DNA from: Limnohabitans kasalickyi
GTDB lineage: Bacteria; Pseudomonadota; Gammaproteobacteria; Burkholderiales; Burkholderiaceae_C
Assembly: GCA_965234325.1 (NCBI GenBank)
Contig: OZ248415.1
Location: forward strand, 124,001-188,000
Length of the DNA stretch: 64,000 nucleotides
Direction: 5' to 3'
Shown: positions 58,920 through 64,000 of the stretch, one piece after another
How the letters are laid out: every line of letters starts with the position of its first letter
How positions within the stretch are numbered: the first letter of the stretch is position 1
The notes under the pieces: generated by a model
What the model saw: the letters and a program-made list of their open reading frames with translations, nothing else
Databases searched by the model: none
Told to the model about the DNA's origin: nothing
Program-made: the position numbers and the translations under genes

Positions 58920-59612
58920 TTACCAACGCGCGCCAAAGGCGTCGCGCAGTTCTTGAAGTTGGGATTGTGACAAGGGGGAAATGGGATGTGTGCTGAGTTG
59001 TACCAAACGCGCAGTTTCTTCCAGCTCTTCCAGTGTGGCCATGGCCGAAGCCGGCGAGTCATGCCACACATTGGGCCCCAAGCGCGACAACATGACGGCG
59101 CGAATCGGCGTGCCTTGTTGGCCGTAATGCAGGATGGCGTGTTCGACGGCGTCTGCCGCGGGCACGGCACCTGGGCGGTGGTAGTCGATCACCGGCACAT
59201 GCCCCACTTTCATCACGAAGTAGGGGGTGATGGCGGGGAGCAGTTCGCGCGGTTCAGATGTGGGTTGCGTCACGCCATCGCGCAGTGTGAGCGCCACGCA
59301 GTGGGTGCTGTGGGTGTGAATCACGCAACGGGTGTTGGCGTCAAACTGGCTTGCCGCCGCGTAAATGCGGGTGTGAAGCGCGATGGTCTTGCTGGCTTTG
59401 TCGCCGCTGATTTGCTCGCCCTGCAGGTTGAGTTTGGACAAACGCGCGGGGTCTAAAAACCCCAAACACGCGTCGGTTGGGGTGATCAAAAAGCCATCGT
59501 CCAAACGCACGCTGATGTTGCCCGCTGTGGCATGCACATAGCCACGCGCAAACAAACTGTGGCCCACACGACACATTTCTTCACGGGCTTCATGTTCAGT
59601 GCGTGCTGTCAT
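58920..59612 (-). CDS. otnC: 3-oxo-tetronate 4-phosphate decarboxylase (class II aldolase family)
   Basis: This 230-residue zinc enzyme has the class II aldolase/adducin fold. The zinc-binding histidines are in CVIHTHSTHCVAL, and a third is probably in VIDYHRPG. In the tetronate pathway it decarboxylates 3-oxo-tetronate 4-phosphate to dihydroxyacetone phosphate. It lies between otnK (12 bp) and otnI (11 bp). Confidence 0.9.
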   Translation of the reverse strand: MTARTEHEAREEMCRVGHSLFARGYVHATAGNISVRLDDGFLITPTDACLGFLDPARLSKLNLQGEQISGDKASKTIALHTRIYAAASQFDANTRCVIHTHSTHCVALTLRDGVTQPTSEPRELLPAITPYFVMKVGHVPVIDYHRPGAVPAADAVEHAILHYGQQGTPIRAVMLSRLGPNVWHDSPASAMATLEELEETARLVQLSTHPISPLSQSQLQELRDAFGARW

Positions 59613-59624
59613 AAAAGCGCTCCG

Positions 59625-60902
59625 TCACGCCAATTGCGCAAACGCTTTGGTGAAGAAATCGTCCGTCCCAAAGTTGCCCGACTTCAAGGTCAGATGCAAC
59701 GCGCCATGGGGCGTGTGCGCGTGACACCACGGCACGCCGGGGTCAATTTGCGGGCCAATTTGCAGCTGGTTGATGTGCAAGGCTTGCACGCAAGCGCCTG
59801 AGGTTTCGCCGCCTGCGACCACGAGTTGTTGAGCGCCAAGCGCCACCAAACCGTTGGCAATAGCGGCCAGAGTGCGTTCCACCAAAAGGCCCGCTTCTTC
59901 CACGCCCAGCTGCGCTTGCGCCGCCTTCACGGTCTCGGGCGCTGCGGACGAGTAGACCAGCACAGGGCCAGTGCTCAGGTTCGGTTGCGCCCAAGCCAGT
60001 GCATGGGCCACAACATCGGCGCCGCCTTGTGTGCTGCTCGCCAATGCCAGCGGGTCCACCGCCAAAGCAGGTCGACCAGAAGCTTGAAAATTAGCGACTT
60101 GGCGCAGCGTGGCTTGTGAGCAACTGCCCGACACCACCGCTTGCAAACCTTGGGCCTTAGGCAAGGTGCTGGCTTGCGGCGTGGGGCTCAGACCAAAGTT
60201 GGCGGGTAAACCAATCGCCACACCCGAACCCGCTGTGACCAAGGACATACCTTTTAATGCGGGTCCGAGTTTGAGCAAGTCGTCGTTAGACACGGCGTCC
60301 ACCACGGCGATGGTGATGCCTTGCGCTTTCAAGTCAGCGATGCGTTGCTGCACGGCGGCAGCGCCTTGTGCCACGGTGCGGTAATCAATCAGGCCAACCT
60401 TGGCTTGACATTGCGCTTGCATGACGCGCACCAAGTTGGCGTCGGTCATGGGCGTCAGGGGGTGGTCCTTCATACTGGACTCGTTGAGCAGCACATCGCC
60501 CACAAACAAATAGCCTTTGAACACCGTGCGTCCGTTGTCGGGAAAGGCCGGCGTGGCGATGGTGAAGTCGGTGTTCAAGGCCTGCATCAAGGCCTCGGTG
60601 ACGGGACCGATGTTGCCGGTTGGCGTGCTGTCAAAGGTGGAGCAGTATTTGAAATAAATTTGCTGTGCACCTTGGGCTTGCAGCCACGTCAGTGCTTCAA
60701 GTGATTGGGCAATGGCCTCGGTCGGGGCAATGGTGCGCGACTTCAAGGCGACCACCACAGCATCAACATCAGCCGCGAGGGGTTCGGTCGGTACGCCAAT
60801 GGTTTGCACCACGCGCATGCCTGCGCGCACCAAGTTGTTGGCCAAGTCGGTGGCGCCCGTGAAGTCGTCGGCGATACAGCCGAGGTAAATTTTTTGAGTC
60901 AT
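59625..60902 (-). CDS. otnK: 3-oxo-tetronate kinase (DUF1537 family)
   Basis: This 425-residue four-carbon acid sugar kinase begins YLGCIADDFTGATDLANNL, the substrate-binding hallmark of the family. The C-terminal nucleotide domain contains VVAGGETSGACVQAL. It phosphorylates 3-oxo-tetronate with ATP. It is 3 bp after the TRAP large permease and 12 bp before otnC. Confidence 0.93.
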   Translation of the reverse strand: MTQKIYLGCIADDFTGATDLANNLVRAGMRVVQTIGVPTEPLAADVDAVVVALKSRTIAPTEAIAQSLEALTWLQAQGAQQIYFKYCSTFDSTPTGNIGPVTEALMQALNTDFTIATPAFPDNGRTVFKGYLFVGDVLLNESSMKDHPLTPMTDANLVRVMQAQCQAKVGLIDYRTVAQGAAAVQQRIADLKAQGITIAVVDAVSNDDLLKLGPALKGMSLVTAGSGVAIGLPANFGLSPTPQASTLPKAQGLQAVVSGSCSQATLRQVANFQASGRPALAVDPLALASSTQGGADVVAHALAWAQPNLSTGPVLVYSSAAPETVKAAQAQLGVEEAGLLVERTLAAIANGLVALGAQQLVVAGGETSGACVQALHINQLQIGPQIDPGVPWCHAHTPHGALHLTLKSGNFGTDDFFTKAFAQLA

Positions 60903-60905
60903 GGC

Positions 60906-62198
60906 TTATTTGAATCCCATGGCATGTGGCAACCAGTAGCTTAAAGCGGGGACGAAGGTCAGGAGCACCAATACCACGCCGTGCGCCCACAAGAAGGGCG
61001 TGAGTTCGCGGGTCAAGTCAGACAACGGCACGCGTGAGACGTTGGACGTGACGAAGAGCAAGCCACCAACGGGGGGCGTGATCATGCCCAGCGTCAGGTT
61101 GTAGATGACCACCATCGCGAAGTGAATCGGGTCAATCCCCACTTTGGCGGCCACAGGGGCCAAGATCGGCACCAGCACCATCACACCTGGCAAGGGTTCA
61201 ATGAAGATGCCAAACAACAGCAAGAACACGTTGATGACGATCAAGAACATCCACGGCGAGAGTTGCATGTCTGCAATCCAGTTCGCCACGATTTGTGGCA
61301 CACCTTCGATGGTCAAGATCCAAGCAAACGAGGCCGACATGCCGATGATCAGCAGCACCGATGCGGTCAACATGGCCGAGCGGGCCAAGATGTCAGGCAC
61401 TGCTTTCCACTCCAAGGTGCGGTACACATATTTGCCACAGAGAAGCGCATAGAAAACAGCAACGACCGAGGCTTCCGTGGGCGTGAACCAACCCGAGCGC
61501 ATACCGCCCAAAATCAGCACAGGCAACAAAATGGCAGGCAAGGCTTTCCAAGTGATGAGCCACATTTCTTTGCGGCTGGGGCGCTCGTCGTCGCCTTTGT
61601 AGTTGCGCACTTTGGACACATGCCAGTTCACCACGCACATGGCCACCGCAATCAAAATGCCAGGGACGATGCCCGCCACAAACAGCGCGCCAACCGACAC
61701 GTTGTCATCGGCCAAGGCATAAATGATCATGATGATCGAGGGCGGAATGATGGGCCCCACGATGGCGGTCGACGCGGTCAGAGCAGCGGCATAAGCTCGG
61801 CCATAGCCCGCTTTGTCCATCATGCGAATCAACATCGACCCTGGGCCGGCAGCGTCGGCCAAGGCCGAACCAGAAATACCAGAGAAGAAGGTGAGCGACA
61901 CCACGTTGGTGTAGCCCAAACCACCGCGCTTGTGCCCCACAAACTGGCCGGCGAACCTCAGCAGCACTTCGGTCAACGAACCACCACTCATGAGCTCAGC
62001 AGCCAAGATGAAAAACGGCACCGCCATGAGTGGGAAGCTGTCCACACCGGTGAAGGTTTCCTTCAGAATGACGAGCAGCGGAAAGCTACCTCCCAGCAAC
62101 AAAGCGGTAACGGTCGAAAGGCCTAAGGCAAATGCCACGGGCACGCCCACAGCCAAATAGATGCAGGCAGAAATGAGGAGGATGACGCTGGCGTTCAT
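60906..62198 (-). CDS. TRAP transporter large permease (DctM), tetronate operon
   Basis: This 430-residue, about 12-helix permease has TFFSGISGSALADAAGPGSM and VGPIIPPSIIMIIYALA. ATG 62198 is chosen, since the in-frame extension upstream overlaps dctQ. It imports the sugar acid used by the otn enzymes (inferred from the operon). Confidence 0.94.
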   Translation of the reverse strand: MNASVILLISACIYLAVGVPVAFALGLSTVTALLLGGSFPLLVILKETFTGVDSFPLMAVPFFILAAELMSGGSLTEVLLRFAGQFVGHKRGGLGYTNVVSLTFFSGISGSALADAAGPGSMLIRMMDKAGYGRAYAAALTASTAIVGPIIPPSIIMIIYALADDNVSVGALFVAGIVPGILIAVAMCVVNWHVSKVRNYKGDDERPSRKEMWLITWKALPAILLPVLILGGMRSGWFTPTEASVVAVFYALLCGKYVYRTLEWKAVPDILARSAMLTASVLLIIGMSASFAWILTIEGVPQIVANWIADMQLSPWMFLIVINVFLLLFGIFIEPLPGVMVLVPILAPVAAKVGIDPIHFAMVVIYNLTLGMITPPVGGLLFVTSNVSRVPLSDLTRELTPFLWAHGVVLVLLTFVPALSYWLPHAMGFK

Positions 62199-62214
62199 AA
62201 ATGTGCAATCAAGG

Positions 62215-62727
62215 TCAAAGCGACGCGCTGGCAGTGGCGTCAAAGTGGGCGTCAGCGGCGAACTTGCGATCGAACACGTAGTCGCGCACGATCAACAGCC
62301 AGTGAATCAAGGTCATGGCGGCGCCAATGGGCAGCGCGGCATAAATATAGGCAAATGAAATTTGCGTGGCCGGTGTCAGTTGGTACTGGGTGCGGTCCAT
62401 GTAGTCGATGCCAAACCAGGTGAAGAAGACAAATAAGCCTGTCAGTAAGACAGCGATGAATGCGCGCAAGGCAATGGCCAAAGGGCGAGGTAAGCTGTCT
62501 TGTAAGTTCTCAACGGCGATGTGGCCGCCGTAACGCAACACAGGTCCGCAGCCAATGAACGTGAGCCAAATCATCAAATGGCGGGCAACTTCTTCGGCCC
62601 ATTCGATGGACACGTTGGTGGAGTAGCGCAACACCACGTTGGCAAAGATGATGACCGACATCACGGCCAGCATGATGATCAGCATCCATCGGTTGGTGGC
62701 CACAAAGTAGCGTTCAAAGGTTTTCAT
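62215..62727 (-). CDS. TRAP transporter small permease (DctQ), tetronate operon
   Basis: This 170-residue protein has four transmembrane helices, with SIEWAEEVARHLMIWLTFIGCG typical of DctQ. It is 16 bp before the large permease. Confidence 0.92.
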   Translation of the reverse strand: MKTFERYFVATNRWMLIIMLAVMSVIIFANVVLRYSTNVSIEWAEEVARHLMIWLTFIGCGPVLRYGGHIAVENLQDSLPRPLAIALRAFIAVLLTGLFVFFTWFGIDYMDRTQYQLTPATQISFAYIYAALPIGAAMTLIHWLLIVRDYVFDRKFAADAHFDATASASL

Positions 62728-62824
62728 AGGACAGGCCTTAGAGACTTAAAAAAGGCGGGTGGCCTTGCGCGCCTCAACGCGTGTGCCCCCGCCTGGAATG
62801 TCAGCCCCCGAAGGGGCTGCCGTC

Positions 62825-63790
62825 TTATTTGACGTCTTGAATTTTACGAATGTTGTCAGCACCAAACTCTTTGGAGTAGTTGACATACACCTCGCGCAGT
62901 GAGTTGCGGAAGGCTTGACCATCCACGCGACGCACCACCGACATGCCTTCTTTCTCAAGTTGGGCAATGCCGTTGTTTTCGTCCTCGTTGACTTTCTTGC
63001 GCTGCGCCACAGTGGCTAATTTAGCGGCTGCGTAAAACACTTTCTTGTCGGCTTCGCTCAGTTTATTCATCAAACGTGGCGACGTGATCAGCAAAGCGGG
63101 TGAGTAAACGTGGCCTGTGAGTGACAAATGCTTTTGCACTTGCGAGAACTTGGAGGCCAAGATCACGGGGATGGGGTTTTCTTGACCATCCACAGTGCCT
63201 TGTTGCAAAGCGCCAAACACTTCAGGGAAGGCCATGGGCGTGGGCTGAATGCCAAACGCGCGGTAGCCGTCCATGTGCACCTTGTTTTCCATGGTGCGCA
63301 TCTTCAAACCAGATGCATCTTCGGGCTTGACGATGGCCTGTTTGTTGTTGGTCATGTGGCGGAAACCGTTTTCGGTCCATGACAGGGCCACCAAGCCTTT
63401 GGCGGGGAACTTGGTCAAGATGTCTTGGCCGATGGGGCCGTCCATGACTTTGCGAGCGTGGTCGTAGTCACGGAACAAGAAAGGGATGTCCACAATTTTG
63501 ACTTCGGGCACAAAGTTGCCGACAGGGCCTGTGGAGGTGTTCACCAAGTCCAAGGTGCCGAGCTGCACAGCTTCGATCATTTCACGTTCGCCGCCCAAAG
63601 CGCTGCTTGGGAACTGTTGGCACTTGTAGCGGCCTTGTGTGCCTTTTTCAATTTCGTCACAAAACGCGGTACTGCCGACACCGTAGTGCGAGGTTTGGGT
63701 GGTGGCGTAGCCAAGTTTCAAGACGGTTTGCGCTTGGGCACCGGTGATACCGGCGGCCAACAGGCTCAAGGCAATGAGGGAATGTTTCAT
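62825..63790 (-). CDS. TRAP transporter substrate-binding protein (DctP), tetronate operon
   Basis: This 321-residue periplasmic protein has a signal peptide ending TGAQA (residue 20). It carries KCQQFPSSALGGEREMIEAV, the ASGLKMRTMENKVH segment with the carboxylate-binding arginine, and FPEVFGALQQGTVDGQE. The likely ligand is L-threonate, D-erythronate or a similar acid, by context. A strong AAAGGAG precedes ATG. Confidence 0.93.
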   Translation of the reverse strand: MKHSLIALSLLAAGITGAQAQTVLKLGYATTQTSHYGVGSTAFCDEIEKGTQGRYKCQQFPSSALGGEREMIEAVQLGTLDLVNTSTGPVGNFVPEVKIVDIPFLFRDYDHARKVMDGPIGQDILTKFPAKGLVALSWTENGFRHMTNNKQAIVKPEDASGLKMRTMENKVHMDGYRAFGIQPTPMAFPEVFGALQQGTVDGQENPIPVILASKFSQVQKHLSLTGHVYSPALLITSPRLMNKLSEADKKVFYAAAKLATVAQRKKVNEDENNGIAQLEKEGMSVVRRVDGQAFRNSLREVYVNYSKEFGADNIRKIQDVK

Positions 63791-63838
63791 GTGTTGTCTC
63801 CTTTAAAAAACTGCTGAATGGTGAACAAAAAATGGCGC

Positions 63839-64000
63839 TCAAGCACGCGGTGTTTTCGCTTCCGGCAATTCGATGCCAGGGAAAATTTTGATCACCGCGC
63901 TGTCGTCTTCGCGGGCAAAACCCGCGGTCGACGCTTGCATGAACATTTGGTGCGCCGTGCTGGACAGCGGCAATGGAAATTTGCTGGCGCGTGCCATGTC
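63839..64000 (-). CDS. ltnD: L-threonate 2-dehydrogenase, C-terminal end (cut by window edge)
   Basis: Translating the minus strand from the edge gives 53 residues ending in a stop: DMARASKFPLPLSSTAHQMF, then MQASTAGFAREDDSAVIKIF and a short tail. This is the C-terminal helix region of beta-hydroxyacid dehydrogenases (3-hydroxyisobutyrate dehydrogenase family); with otnK, otnC and otnI downstream, LtnD is the natural reading. The N-terminal Rossmann part is outside the window. It ends 48 bp before dctP and is probably the previous gene of the same operon. Confidence 0.8.
   Translation of the reverse strand, partial: DMARASKFPLPLSSTAHQMFMQASTAGFAREDDSAVIKIFPGIELPEAKTPRA

Noticed and set aside
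61122..62126. 334-codon plus-strand frame opposite the TRAP large permease
   Set aside because: The translation is His/Gln/Arg-rich, typical of an antisense shadow of a membrane protein gene.

Overview
This looks like chromosomal DNA of a betaproteobacterium of the order Burkholderiales, most likely Comamonadaceae (Limnohabitans/Rhodoferax/Curvibacter-like). The evidence is gene content and order (cysS-alkA-accA-tilS-lysC, ybgC-tolQRA, a glutathione-type gentisate pathway, a Bug-type solute-binding protein, minor pilins) and a moderately high GC content. The genus is inferred from protein resemblance only.

Region 1 (1-6340) holds the end of an MFS transporter, then a 3-hydroxybenzoate/gentisate operon: 3-hydroxybenzoate 6-hydroxylase, gentisate dioxygenase, fumarylpyruvate hydrolase, maleylpyruvate isomerase and a Bug-family binding protein. 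A convergent acyltransferase follows. Region 2 (6365-31964) is housekeeping: ybgC-tolQRA, an aminotransferase, nusB-ribH-ribBX-ribE-ribD, a hicAB toxin-antitoxin pair, a fimT-pilVWXE minor pilin operon, nrdR, glyA behind a ZTP/ZMP-type riboswitch, a lytic transglycosylase, a DUF349 protein, lpxH, two cyclophilins, a TPR protein, cysS, a DNA glycosylase, accA, tilS, lysC and tRNA-Ser(GCT). The nrdR-glyA gap carries two large palindromes that have different arms but share a conserved core in opposite orientation.

Region 3 (31906-33713) is a small island bounded by the 3' half of tRNA-Ser and an imperfect copy of it, with a DMT transporter and an 80-codon orphan reading frame as cargo. From there to the right end the window is accessory metabolism and signalling.

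Region 4 (33815-49530) is a sugar-acid catabolism locus. A rightward operon encodes a TRAP importer, a LacI-type regulator, a 2-hydroxyacid dehydrogenase and an amidohydrolase-family lactonase; a LacI-type operator overlaps its predicted promoter. A leftward operon encodes a DapA-family aldolase, a CUT1 sugar ABC importer, a Gfo/Idh/MocA dehydrogenase and a paralogous lactonase. A LysR regulator and an IlvD/EDD dehydratase complete it. The dehydrogenase, lactonase, dehydratase and aldolase make a plausible non-phosphorylative sugar oxidation route. The same 13-bp palindrome lies upstream of the dehydratase and in the lysR/aldolase divergent region.

Region 5 (49820-57183) is a signalling/envelope cluster: a membrane protein with a degenerate EAL domain, a small secreted protein, a subtilisin-like protease, a CHASE2 histidine kinase, a LysM-FecR protein and an OmpR-type regulator. 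Region 6 (57214-64000) is an L-threonate/D-erythronate operon (ltnD, TRAP importer, otnK, otnC, otnI) ending in an aroE-like gene. No CRISPR array, rRNA gene, transposase or intact integrase is visible.
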